A DNA stretch of 64,000 nucleotides, taken from positions 1,876,001-1,940,000 of the forward strand of contig NZ_CP061497.1 in assembly GCF_014678725.1 (NCBI RefSeq). Direction: 5' to 3'. Both the position numbers and the translations under genes were made by a program. Below are positions 28,399-37,942 of this stretch, piece after piece. The notes under the pieces are model-generated. The model did not search any database. It was not told the DNA's origin and saw nothing but the letters and a program-made list of their open reading frames with translations. Source of the DNA: Thermomonas sp. XSG (GTDB lineage Bacteria > Pseudomonadota > Gammaproteobacteria > Xanthomonadales > Xanthomonadaceae). Every line of letters starts with the position of its first letter. Position 1 is the first letter of the stretch.

Positions 28399-29709
28399 TC
28401 AGCCACCCAGCAGGCCCTTCAGCAGGCCCTTCATGTTGGGGCGCTTCTGCGGCGGCGTCTTGCCGCCGTCGCCTTCGTCCTGCTCCTGCGGCATGCCCAT
28501 TTCGCCGAAGTCCAGGCCCAGCATCGCGGTGGCGGTGGACTTGGCGCGCAGCCGCACGCTCCATTCCGGGTTCCACGGCTGTTTCGGATCGGCCGGCTTG
28601 GGCGGGTAGGTGATCCAGTGCTCGGGCCCGTAGGCGGTCATCATCAGCATGGCCGGCACCATCCCGGCTTCGCCGCCGGCGGCACTGGCGAAGATGCCCT
28701 TGGGCACCACGCAGCTGGTGGCCGAGGCCGGCAGCAGGATCTTCTGCTTCAGCCATTTGTCGATGGCGCCGCCGGTCAGGTAGGCGTGCAGTTCGCTGCC
28801 AGCGCCGGCCACGTCGGCGCTGCTCCACACGGTCAGGGTGTAGGACCGTTCGCTGGCCATTTCCATGCGCATGCCGGTAATGAAGTAGGCGCGCGCGCGG
28901 GTCACCGACGGCCATGCCAGCGAGACCGCGTCGGCCGCGTCGCCCTGCGCGCGCAGCCCCAGTTTCGGCATGAAGTCGGCGGCTTCGTCCACGTTGAACG
29001 ACATCGAAGCAGGGATGCCGCTGCCGGTGATCTGGTGGCCTCCGGCCAGCCTTGCGCCGGCCGGCACCTGCCGGCCATGCTGCCGATTCGGCCAGTAGAC
29101 GAAGCCGGGCTTGAGGTCGATGTCGCGGTCCGGCACATACAGGCCCTTGGACAGGCTGCCGCTGGATTCCACGCTGATCCCGGCCATGCCCGCGGCGCCC
29201 TTCTTCGGATTGATCAGGCCGCCCTTGACCCGGATGCTGGCGAGCTTCGGCTGGCCGGGCCGCACCGCCGCGCCGCAGCCCCAGTACTCGCGGATCGTCA
29301 GCTCCACGTCGGGCACGGTGCCCGCCTCAAGCGTGGATTTGTCCTGCCGGACAGGCTCCGGCGGCAGCAGGGTGAGCGATCTGCCCAGGTTCAGCCCCGA
29401 CGGCACCTGGTCCTGCGCCTCCACCCCGGGCTTCAGTGCGTTATGCAGCGCGATGTCCAGGTACTGGCCGGTCATGCCGGCCGCGCGGGTGGAAGGGTAG
29501 GTCGGCTTGAAGGCCTCGTTGCCGCCCATGCGCTTGGCCATGAAGCCGCCAAGGCCCCCCATCATCGCGCCCATGTCCGGCATGCCCGCCATGTTGTGGG
29601 TGGCGACGTCGATGTAGAGGTTGGTGGGGGGCGCCTTGCCCTGCTGGCTGGCGGCGGGCAGCGCCAGCAGCGTGGCGGCAAGGGTGATCAGCGGGGTGGC
29701 GCGGCGCAT
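28399..29709 (-). CDS. hypothetical exported protein, Met/Gly-rich N-terminus
   Basis: A 436-residue protein with a signal peptide (MRRATPLITLAATLLALPAA). A Met/Gly-rich stretch follows (about residues 40-60, with MAGMPDMGAMMGGLGGFMA). A large domain comes next with repeated beta-strand-like text such as LAWPSVTRARAYFITGM. The C-terminus ends NMKGLLKGLLGG. I do not recognise the family. The GGAGCC ribosome site supports ATG 29709. It stands between the accC terminator and prmA on the same strand. The Met clusters could bind copper or be purely structural; neither is shown. Confidence 0.6.
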   Translation of the reverse strand: MRRATPLITLAATLLALPAASQQGKAPPTNLYIDVATHNMAGMPDMGAMMGGLGGFMAKRMGGNEAFKPTYPSTRAAGMTGQYLDIALHNALKPGVEAQDQVPSGLNLGRSLTLLPPEPVRQDKSTLEAGTVPDVELTIREYWGCGAAVRPGQPKLASIRVKGGLINPKKGAAGMAGISVESSGSLSKGLYVPDRDIDLKPGFVYWPNRQHGRQVPAGARLAGGHQITGSGIPASMSFNVDEAADFMPKLGLRAQGDAADAVSLAWPSVTRARAYFITGMRMEMASERSYTLTVWSSADVAGAGSELHAYLTGGAIDKWLKQKILLPASATSCVVPKGIFASAAGGEAGMVPAMLMMTAYGPEHWITYPPKPADPKQPWNPEWSVRLRAKSTATAMLGLDFGEMGMPQEQDEGDGGKTPPQKRPNMKGLLKGLLGG

Positions 29710-29749
29710 GACGGGCTCCGGAAGCGGCGGTGGCTTCCGGATACAGCGG

Positions 29750-29789
29750 AAAAAGCCGGCGCAAGCGGACATCGCCCGCACGCGCCGGC
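29750..29789 (-). terminator. rho-independent-like terminator after accC
   Basis: On the minus strand GCCGGCGC (29789-29782) pairs with GCGCCGGC (29762-29755) across a 19-base loop, followed at once by five T (29754-29750). It lies 16 bases past the accC stop and ends the aroQ-accB-accC transcript before the next gene. Confidence 0.6.
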
Positions 29790-29804
29790 CCCGTGCCGGG
29801 CTGA

Positions 29805-31172
29805 TCAGAGCAGCGAGAGTGCCTTTTCCTTGCGCTCGGCCAGCCGCTTTTCCAGGTAATGGATGTTCTGGCCGCCCTGCGAGAAACCGCCGTCGGCCAG
29901 GATCCGCTGCTGCAGCGGGATGTTGGTCTTGATCCCGTCCACCACCATTTCGCTCAGCGCCACCCGCATCCGCGCGATCGCCTGCGCGCGGTCGGCGCCG
30001 TGGACGATGAGCTTGCCGATCATCGAGTCGTAGTTCGGCGGGACGCGGTAGCCCTCGTAGATGTGCGAATCCACCCGCACGCCCGGGCCGCCCGGGGCGT
30101 GGAAGTGCTGGATCAGGCCGGGGCAGGGGAAGAACGTGTCCGGATCCTCGGCATTGATGCGGCATTCGATGGCGTGGCCGGTCAGCACCACGTCGGATTG
30201 CTTGATCGAGAGCCGGTGGCCGGCGGCGATCAGCAGCTGCTCACGCACCAGGTCGATGCCGGTCACCAGTTCGGTCACCGGATGCTCAACCTGCACGCGG
30301 GTGTTCATCTCGATGAAGTAGAAGCGGCCGTTCTCGAACAGGAACTCGAAGGTGCCGGCGCCGCGGTAGCCGATGCGCAGGCAGGCTTCCACGCAGACCT
30401 TGCCGATCTCCGCGCGCTGCTCCGGGGTGATGCCGGGCGCCGGCGCTTCCTCCACCACCTTCTGGTGGCGGCGCTGCATCGAGCAGTCGCGTTCGCCCAG
30501 GTGGATGGCGCTGCCCTGGCCATCGGCGAGCACCTGGATTTCCACGTGGCGCGGGTTCTCCAGGAACTTCTCCATGTAGACCATGTCGTTGCCGAACGCG
30601 GCCTTGGCTTCCTGCTTGGTGGTGGCGATGGCGTTGACCAGCGCGGCTTCGGTATGGACCACGCGCATCCCGCGACCGCCGCCGCCGCCGGCCGCCTTGA
30701 CGATCACCGGATAGCCGATCTCCGCCGCGATCTTGACGTTGGTGGCCGGATCGTCGCCCAGCGGGCCGCCGCTGCCGGGCACGCAGGGCACGCCCGCGGC
30801 CTTCATCGCGCGGATCGCCTCCACCTTGTCGCCCATCAGGCGGATGGTGTCGGCCTTCGGACCGATGAAGATGAAGCCGGACTGCTCCACCCGCTCGGCG
30901 AAGTCGGCGTTCTCGGACAGGAAGCCGTAGCCGGGATGGATGGCCTGCGCGTCGGTGACCTCGGCCGCGGCGATGATCGCCGGCATGTTGAGATAGCTCT
31001 CCGCCGACGGCGCCGGGCCGATGCACACGGACTCATCCGCCATGGCCACGTGCTTGAGATTGCGGTCGACGGTGGAGTGCACCGCGACCGTGCGGATGCC
31101 CAGCGCGTGGCAGGCGCGCAGGATGCGCAGCGCGATTTCGCCGCGGTTGGCGATGACGACTTTTTCGAGCAT
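29805..31172 (-). CDS. accC: acetyl-CoA carboxylase biotin carboxylase subunit AccC
   Basis: A 455-residue ATP-grasp enzyme. It carboxylates the biotin carried on AccB using ATP and bicarbonate, the first half-reaction of malonyl-CoA formation. Signatures are [17 protein letters not shown], the glycine loop [12 protein letters not shown], the catalytic [19 protein letters not shown], and [16 protein letters not shown]. The length is that of E. coli AccC (449) plus a few residues. The start lies six bases after the accB stop, so they are co-translated. A hairpin with a T run follows the stop. Confidence 0.97.
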   Translation of the reverse strand: MLEKVVIANRGEIALRILRACHALGIRTVAVHSTVDRNLKHVAMADESVCIGPAPSAESYLNMPAIIAAAEVTDAQAIHPGYGFLSENADFAERVEQSGFIFIGPKADTIRLMGDKVEAIRAMKAAGVPCVPGSGGPLGDDPATNVKIAAEIGYPVIVKAAGGGGGRGMRVVHTEAALVNAIATTKQEAKAAFGNDMVYMEKFLENPRHVEIQVLADGQGSAIHLGERDCSMQRRHQKVVEEAPAPGITPEQRAEIGKVCVEACLRIGYRGAGTFEFLFENGRFYFIEMNTRVQVEHPVTELVTGIDLVREQLLIAAGHRLSIKQSDVVLTGHAIECRINAEDPDTFFPCPGLIQHFHAPGGPGVRVDSHIYEGYRVPPNYDSMIGKLIVHGADRAQAIARMRVALSEMVVDGIKTNIPLQQRILADGGFSQGGQNIHYLEKRLAERKEKALSLL

Positions 31173-31178
31173 GGTCGC

Positions 31179-31655
31179 TTATCCGATCACGAACAGCGGC
31201 TGGTCGAATTCCACCGGCTGGCCGCTCTCGCACTTGATCGCCAGCACGGTGCCGGAGACCTCGGCCTCGATCGGGTTGAACATTTTCATCGCCTCGATGA
31301 TGCCGAGGGTGTCGCCGGCCTTGACCGCCTGGCCGATCGACACGAAGGCCGGCTTGTCCGGGGCCGGACTGGCGTAGAACGTGCCCACCATCGGCGCGCG
31401 CATCACGTGGCCGGCCGGCAGTTCCGGGTCGGCGGGCTTGGGGCTGCCGCCGGTGGCGGCCTGCACCGGCGAATGCATCGGCATCGCCGCCACGGGTGCG
31501 GCGACGTGCTGCACCATCGGCGCCGGGGCGGCCATCTGGGTGCCCTTCGGCACGCGCGCCAGGCGCACGGACTCCTCGCCTTCCTTGATCTCGATTTCGG
31601 CGAGGTTCGACTCTTCCAGCAGGTCGATGAGTTTCTTGATCTTGCGCAGATCCAT
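31179..31655 (-). CDS. accB: acetyl-CoA carboxylase biotin carboxyl carrier protein AccB
   Basis: A 158-residue protein. The N-terminus [20 protein letters not shown] is the AccC-docking segment. An Ala/Pro/Met linker (about 40-80) leads to the biotinyl domain with the biotin-accepting Lys in [14 protein letters not shown]. It carries CO2 from AccC to the carboxyltransferase AccAD, which is not in this window. It lies between aroQ and accC, the standard proteobacterial order. AccB often autoregulates the operon in E. coli; no operator could be recognised here. Confidence 0.97.
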   Translation of the reverse strand: MDLRKIKKLIDLLEESNLAEIEIKEGEESVRLARVPKGTQMAAPAPMVQHVAAPVAAMPMHSPVQAATGGSPKPADPELPAGHVMRAPMVGTFYASPAPDKPAFVSIGQAVKAGDTLGIIEAMKMFNPIEAEVSGTVLAIKCESGQPVEFDQPLFVIG

Positions 31656-31735
31656 GACGGGTCCTCTTGCTTGGGTCCGGCGGCGTTGATGGCGCCGCGC
31701 CGGGGATGGAATGGGGAAAGACGGTGTCGCCGGGC

Positions 31736-32176
31736 TCAGCGGGCCAGCCGCTGCAGCGCGGCGTCCAGGGCGTAGCGGTACGAGTCCGCGCCGAAGCCGC
31801 AGATCACGCCCACCGCCTTGTCGCTGAAATAGCTGTGCTGGCGGAACGGCTCGCGGGCGTGCGGGTTGGAGAGATGGATCTCGATGAAGGGGATGGCCAC
31901 CGCGGCCAGCGCGTCGCGCAGCGCGACCGAGGTGTGGGTGAAGGCGGCGGGGTTGATCAGGATGAAGGCGGTGCCATCCAGGCGGGCGGCCTGCACCCGG
32001 TCCACCAGCGCATGCTCGGCATTGGACTGGAAGCTGTGCAGCACATGTCCGGCCGCCTGCGCGCGCGCCGCCAGGTCGGCATCGATGTCGGCCAGCGTGG
32101 TGTGACCGTACACCTCCGGCTCGCGGCTGCCGAGTAGGTTGAGGTTGGGGCCGTGCAGGAGCAGCAGGGTTGCCAT
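31736..32176 (-). CDS. aroQ: type II 3-dehydroquinate dehydratase AroQ
   Basis: A 146-residue dodecameric dehydratase of the shikimate pathway. It converts 3-dehydroquinate to 3-dehydroshikimate. Conserved motifs are [20 protein letters not shown] with the catalytic Tyr, [17 protein letters not shown] with the active Asn, and [15 protein letters not shown] with the catalytic His. The ATG at 32176 gives the family length; the frame stays open upstream without similarity. It is the first gene of the aroQ-accB-accC operon. The 208 bases upstream, up to the TlpA gene stop, hold its promoter, but I could not pick a convincing pair of hexamers. Confidence 0.95.
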   Translation of the reverse strand: MATLLLLHGPNLNLLGSREPEVYGHTTLADIDADLAARAQAAGHVLHSFQSNAEHALVDRVQAARLDGTAFILINPAAFTHTSVALRDALAAVAIPFIEIHLSNPHAREPFRQHSYFSDKAVGVICGFGADSYRYALDAALQRLAR

Positions 32177-32384
32177 CGATTGGGTCGGGTGCCCCGGAAA
32201 ACAGGCGCGCAGTGTCCCGCGAAAGGTGGATGCTGTCCAGTTCGGCGAACTTTTGCCGGATAACGGGGTTTTAATCGGATGTTGGAGCGGCGGCTCTAAA
32301 TGGTAGCGAGCCGCTTCGCCGCAAGCGCCGTGTTCTTGGCGGCGGACGACGGGCTCCGCGGACACATTGCCACGGAACCCGTAG

Positions 32385-33002
32385 TCAACGCGTGGATGCC
32401 GCGCCCGTCCACGCGGCGATGTCGGCGGCGTCCGTGAATGGCCCGATCCGGGTCTTCAACAGGCGCCCGTCGGCCAACACCAGCACCGAATAGGGCAGCA
32501 CGCCAGCCGGATTGCCCAGTCGCACGCCGGCGTCGGCGGGGCCGGCGGCATCCACCAGCACCGGATAGGTGATGCCGTGCTGGCGCAGGAACGCCGCCAC
32601 CGCGGCGGCATCGTCCAGGGCGATGCCGACCACCTGCACGCCGGTGGCGCCCTGCGCGTCGGCGAATGCCTGCAGGTCCGGCATTTCCTTCAGGCAAGGC
32701 GCGCACCACGTCGCCCACAGGTTGACCAGGGTGGTACGCCCGGCCCAAGCGGCGGGAATGGCGACCTGTTTGCCATCGGGATCCGGCAGGGTCATGGCCG
32801 GCACGATGCCGCCCTTTTCCGCGATGGTGACTCCCGCCGGCGCCGCCGGCGCACGTGCCTTCAGCGAGGCGTCGAGGACCTGTTGCCCGACCTCGGTGCC
32901 GGCCAGCCGGTAGGCGATGGTGGGTTCGAACAGCAGGCTGGCGCCGGCGCCTGCGATCGCCGCCAGCAGCGCCACCACCAGCACCGCGCGGTTGGACGGC
33001 AT
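32385..33002 (-). CDS. TlpA-family thiol-disulfide oxidoreductase, membrane-anchored
   Basis: A 205-residue protein. An N-terminal signal anchor (about 7-25) precedes a thioredoxin-like domain (about 65-200) with the active site WATWCAPC (Cys100, Cys103) and a cis-Pro region around [10 protein letters not shown]. Such proteins keep periplasmic cysteines reduced, for example in cytochrome c maturation. Its ATG shares one base with the dsbD stop (TGATG), which points to DsbD as electron donor. The specific client is unknown. Confidence 0.85.
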   Translation of the reverse strand: MPSNRAVLVVALLAAIAGAGASLLFEPTIAYRLAGTEVGQQVLDASLKARAPAAPAGVTIAEKGGIVPAMTLPDPDGKQVAIPAAWAGRTTLVNLWATWCAPCLKEMPDLQAFADAQGATGVQVVGIALDDAAAVAAFLRQHGITYPVLVDAAGPADAGVRLGNPAGVLPYSVLVLADGRLLKTRIGPFTDAADIAAWTGAASTR

Positions 33003-35350
33003 CAGCGCGCGGCCTCGCGCAGCGCGTCTTCCGCCATGCCGGGGGTCAGCAGGGTGGGCAGGATGCGGCCATCGCCCCCCCCGCGCGGATACACCACGTA
33101 GAGGGGCACGCCGACTGCGCGGTGGCGCTGCAGGTAGGCGGTGATGGCCGGGTCGACGTCGGTGTAGTCGCCGACCATGTAGACGGCGTTGGCGGCTTCG
33201 AGTGCGCCGCGGAAGCGTTCGCGGGCGAACACGGTCTTCTCGTTGGCCTTGCAGGTCACGCACCAGTCGGCGGTCATGTTGACGAACACCGGTCGGCCCT
33301 GCGCGCGCAGGTCGGCCAGCGCCTGTTCCGACCAGGCCACGCTGGCGATGCCGGCTGGCGCGGTGGCGGCGGTCGATTGCGGCCGCGGCAAGGCGTGCAG
33401 TTTCGCCAGCGGCCAGCCGACCGCCAGCAGCGCCAGCAAGGCCAGCGCCTGCCAGCCGCGCGGCCCGCCACTGCGCGCGCGCATCCATGCCCACGCGGCC
33501 AGCGCCAACAGGATGGCCGCGGCCAGCCACAGCCCGGTCGCGTCGGCCCCGCGCAGTTTGGCCAGCACCCACACCAGCCAAGCCGCGGTGGCGTACAGCG
33601 GGAAGGCCAACAGCTGCTTGAGGGTCTCCATCCACGCGCCCGGCTTCGGCAGCAGACGGGCGAAGGCCGGCACGAAGCCGATCAGCAGGAACGGCAGCGC
33701 CAGCCCCAGCCCCAGCATCAGGAACACCAGCAGCGCGCCGGCGGTCGGGCCGGTGAAGGCATAGGCCAGCGCCGCGCCCATGAACGGTGCGGTGCAGGGG
33801 GTGGCCAGCACGACCGCCAGCACGCCGGTGAAGAAGTCGGCGCGGATGCCGTCGCCCCGCAGTAGCGCCCCGGTGCGCTGGCCCAGCCCGACATTGGCCT
33901 GCCACAGCCCGGACAGCGACAGCCCCAGTGCGAACATCACCAGTGCCAGCCCGGCCAGCACCAGCGGCTGCTGCAGCTGGAAGCCCCAGCCCAGCGCCAG
34001 CCCGGCATGGCGCAGCGCCAGCACCAGCGCGCCCAGCGCCAGCATCGAGGCTAGCACGCCCGCGGTATAGGCCAGCGCGTGCCGGCGCGCCTCGCCGCGG
34101 CCGGCGCCGCTCTGCGCCAGCGACAGCGCCTTCAGCGACAGCACCGGCAGTACGCAGGGCATCAGGTTGAGGATCAGGCCGCCGCCCAGCGCCAGCAGCA
34201 GCGCCGCCAGCAGGCCGGGGGTCCGGCGCTGCGGCGGGGTTTCGCGCGCGGGCTGGGATGTGCCTCCGGCGGCGGTGGCACCGCTGGCGGCTTCCATGGC
34301 AGCCGTGGTGGCTGCGGCAGAATTTGCCGTGTCCGCAGCCGGAAGCGGCGTGTCGGCCGGCGTCGTTCCCTGCGCAGGCAACGGTGCGGCAGGGCCGCTG
34401 TTGCCGGACACAGTGTTATCGGGGACGGCTGCCGGCTTCCCCGCGGGCAGCGAGAACGCCAGCCGCCGGGTCATCGGCGGATAGCAGATGCCGTTGTCCT
34501 GGCAGCCCTGCAGGCCAAGCACCAGAGTGCCGCTGGCGGCGAGGGCGGTGGTGCGCGCCACCGGCAGGGCGATCTCGACCTGGTCGAAATACACCGCCAC
34601 GTCGCCGAAGTGCTCGTCGCGGTAGGGCGTGGCCGCCGGCAGCTTCGCCGCCGCCGGCAGCTGCACCGACAGGCCGGCGGCGCCTTCCAGCTTTACCGAC
34701 AGCTTGTCGCGGTACAGGTAGTAGCCCCGCGCGGGGGTCAGCCGCAGCAGCAGGGTGTTGCCGTCCAGCGCGATCAGGTCACTGCCGAAGGCCTGTGCAG
34801 CGGGCAGCGGCGCGGCGTCCCCCGCGGCGCCGCGGTTGCCGAGGCCGAACAACCCGCCGCCGGCCTTTCGGCCCGGCAGGAAGCCGCCATCCGCCTCGGC
34901 CTGCGGCAGCGTCACGCTCAGCGTGCGGGTCTGCGGCGGATAGCAGACGCCGGCATCGGCGCAGCCCTGGTACTTCACCGTCAGCGCCACGCCGGTGGCT
35001 GTCGCGGCCGGGACGCCGGTCACCACCCCCACCAGCTGCGTCCGGTAGGTCTCGACGTCGCCGAAGAACTCGTCGTGGTGCTTCCTGCCATCCGGCAGGG
35101 CCAAGCGCGGCTCCGCCAATCCGGCGCCCACCTTCACCGAGGTGCGATGCCGGTACAGGTAATAGCCGTCGGCGATCTTCCAGCGCACCTCGATGCGGTC
35201 GCGCGCGGTGGCTTGCGCCGACAGCACGAACACCTCATCCACCGGCGGCAGCTCGAAGTCGGCGGCGATGGCCGGGGAGGCGGCGAGCAGGCCCGCGAGC
35301 AGGGCCTGCGCGGCCAGCCAGCGGCGCAGGCGGAGGGTCAATCCGATCAT
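33002..35350 (-). CDS. dsbD: thiol:disulfide interchange protein DsbD with two N-terminal alpha domains
   Basis: A 782-residue transmembrane reductase that moves electrons from cytoplasmic thioredoxin to periplasmic partners. After the signal peptide come two DsbD-alpha-like domains: residues about 31-150 with Cys130 and Cys136 (GCADAGVCYPP), and about 185-302 with Cys283 and Cys289 (GCQDNGICYPP). A Pro/Ala/Thr linker (about 305-378) follows. The beta membrane domain has Cys399 (MPCVLP) and Cys519 (ATPCTAP). The C-terminal gamma thioredoxin domain has Cys697 and Cys700 (DWCVTC). E. coli DsbD has a single alpha domain and about 565 residues. It lies four bases after cutA and overlaps the TlpA-like gene. 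Confidence 0.92.
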   Translation of the reverse strand: MIGLTLRLRRWLAAQALLAGLLAASPAIAADFELPPVDEVFVLSAQATARDRIEVRWKIADGYYLYRHRTSVKVGAGLAEPRLALPDGRKHHDEFFGDVETYRTQLVGVVTGVPAATATGVALTVKYQGCADAGVCYPPQTRTLSVTLPQAEADGGFLPGRKAGGGLFGLGNRGAAGDAAPLPAAQAFGSDLIALDGNTLLLRLTPARGYYLYRDKLSVKLEGAAGLSVQLPAAAKLPAATPYRDEHFGDVAVYFDQVEIALPVARTTALAASGTLVLGLQGCQDNGICYPPMTRRLAFSLPAGKPAAVPDNTVSGNSGPAAPLPAQGTTPADTPLPAADTANSAAATTAAMEAASGATAAGGTSQPARETPPQRRTPGLLAALLLALGGGLILNLMPCVLPVLSLKALSLAQSGAGRGEARRHALAYTAGVLASMLALGALVLALRHAGLALGWGFQLQQPLVLAGLALVMFALGLSLSGLWQANVGLGQRTGALLRGDGIRADFFTGVLAVVLATPCTAPFMGAALAYAFTGPTAGALLVFLMLGLGLALPFLLIGFVPAFARLLPKPGAWMETLKQLLAFPLYATAAWLVWVLAKLRGADATGLWLAAAILLALAAWAWMRARSGGPRGWQALALLALLAVGWPLAKLHALPRPQSTAATAPAGIASVAWSEQALADLRAQGRPVFVNMTADWCVTCKANEKTVFARERFRGALEAANAVYMVGDYTDVDPAITAYLQRHRAVGVPLYVVYPRGGGDGRILPTLLTPGMAEDALREAAR

Positions 35351-35354
35351 CGGG

Positions 35355-35678
35355 TCATTCTACTGGACGGGTCGATTCGACCACCCATTGCAGGTACGCG
35401 GGCAGGCCGGCGACGGATTCGACCGCCAGCAACTCCGGCAGTTCATACGGATGCAGCTGCGGCAGCCGCGCCTGCAGCGCCGGGTAGCGTTGCCGGGTGG
35501 TCTTGACCAGCAGCAGTACTTCGGCGTCGCGCTGGACCTGCCCCTGCCAGCGGTACACCGACTGCAGGCCGGGCAGGAGGTTCACGCAGGCGGCCAGCCG
35601 TTCCTCCACCAGGGCCTCGGCGATGCGACCGGCGGTGGCGGGGTCGGGGCAAGTGCACAGGCAGAGCAGGACGTCCAT
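35355..35678 (-). CDS. cutA: divalent cation tolerance protein CutA
   Basis: A 107-residue protein of the trimeric CutA1 fold, similar to PII proteins. Family marks are CTCPDPATAGRIAEALVEERLAAC read in two blocks, the central SVYRWQGQVQRDAEVLLLVKTT region, and HPYELPELLAV near residue 80. It was first linked to copper tolerance in E. coli; the molecular role is unclear. The start at MDVLLCLC gives the usual length, with upstream ATGs adding an unsupported basic tail. As in E. coli, cutA lies next to dsbD. It is divergent from groES. Confidence 0.92.
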   Translation of the reverse strand: MDVLLCLCTCPDPATAGRIAEALVEERLAACVNLLPGLQSVYRWQGQVQRDAEVLLLVKTTRQRYPALQARLPQLHPYELPELLAVESVAGLPAYLQWVVESTRPVE

Positions 35679-35718
35679 GCCGACAGGGTAGCCCGCCGGG
35701 CGATCTGGCATGGCCCCC

Positions 35719-35744
35719 CTTGAAAGCCGCCCGCGGCGCCCCAT
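35719..35744 (+). promoter_or_regulatory. sigma-32 (heat-shock) promoter for groESL
   Basis: CTTGAAA at 35719-35725 and CCCCATCT from 35739 are separated by 13 bases, essentially the consensus CTTGAAA-N13-CCCCATnT used by RpoH. It lies about 115 bases before the groES ATG on the same strand. This is direct sequence agreement; activity is inferred. Confidence 0.8.
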
Positions 35745-35785
35745 CTCCCTGCCATCCCGGCCCCGGGATGTTTTTGTCCCTGGCG

Positions 35786-35815
35786 TTGGCAGTTGTCACG
35801 TCCGACTGCTAAAAT
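35786..35815 (+). promoter_or_regulatory. CIRCE-like operator overlapping a housekeeping promoter
   Basis: TTGGCAGTT (35786-35794), a nine-base spacer, and GACTGCTAA (35804-35812) form an imperfect palindrome matching the CIRCE layout TTAGCACTC-N9-GAGTGCTAA, with the right arm matching at eight of nine positions. The same DNA reads as a promoter: TTGGCA at 35786 and TAAAAT at 35810 with an 18-base spacer. HrcA repression of groESL is the expected use. No hrcA lies in the window. Confidence 0.68.
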
Positions 35816-35859
35816 TTCCGGGTTTTCCCCGTTCAATCAATCATTTGCAGAGGTTGCAC

Positions 35860-36150
35860 ATGTCCAGCATCAAGCCGCTGTACGACCGCGTGGTCATCAA
35901 GCGCATGGAAGAAGAGAAGCTGTCCGCGGGCGGCATCGTCATCCCCGACAGCGCCACCGAGAAGCCGATCAAGGGCGAAGTGATCGCCGTGGGCACCGGC
36001 AAGGTGCTGGACAACGGTCAGGTCCGCGCGCCGCAGGTGAAGGTGGGCGACAAGGTGCTGTTCGGCAAGTACAGCGGCACGGAAGTGAAGCTGGACGGTG
36101 CCGAGCTGCTGGTGGTCAAGGAAGACGATCTGTTCGCGATCCTCGGCTGA
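35860..36150 (+). CDS. groES: co-chaperonin GroES
   Basis: A 96-residue co-chaperonin forming the heptameric lid on GroEL. The mobile loop [20 protein letters not shown] is intact, as are [11 protein letters not shown] at the start and [10 protein letters not shown] at the end. The ATG at 35860 has an AGAGG site seven bases upstream. The first gene of the groESL operon, preceded by a sigma-32 promoter and a CIRCE-like element. The 53-base gap to groEL holds no terminator. Confidence 0.98.
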   Translation: MSSIKPLYDRVVIKRMEEEKLSAGGIVIPDSATEKPIKGEVIAVGTGKVLDNGQVRAPQVKVGDKVLFGKYSGTEVKLDGAELLVVKEDDLFAILG

Positions 36151-36182
36151 TCGCGCGTCGCTTCCCACCCTCATCCCACTGA

Positions 36183-37841
<1,659 letters not shown>

Positions 37842-37870
37842 TCCGCGCTACCGCGACAACGTGACACCGG

Positions 37871-37900
37871 AAGGCCCGCTTCGGCGGGCCTTTCGTTTTT
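37871..37900 (+). terminator. rho-independent terminator after groEL
   Basis: AAGGCCCGC and GCGGGCCTT form a perfect nine-base stem with a TTCG tetraloop (37871-37892), followed by TCGTTTTT. It lies 30 bases past the groEL stop. Also T-rich enough only on the plus strand, so it acts for groESL. Confidence 0.9.
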
Positions 37901-37942
37901 CTAGCACCCCGTGGATGATCGGGTTTCTTCCCGTCAGCGACG

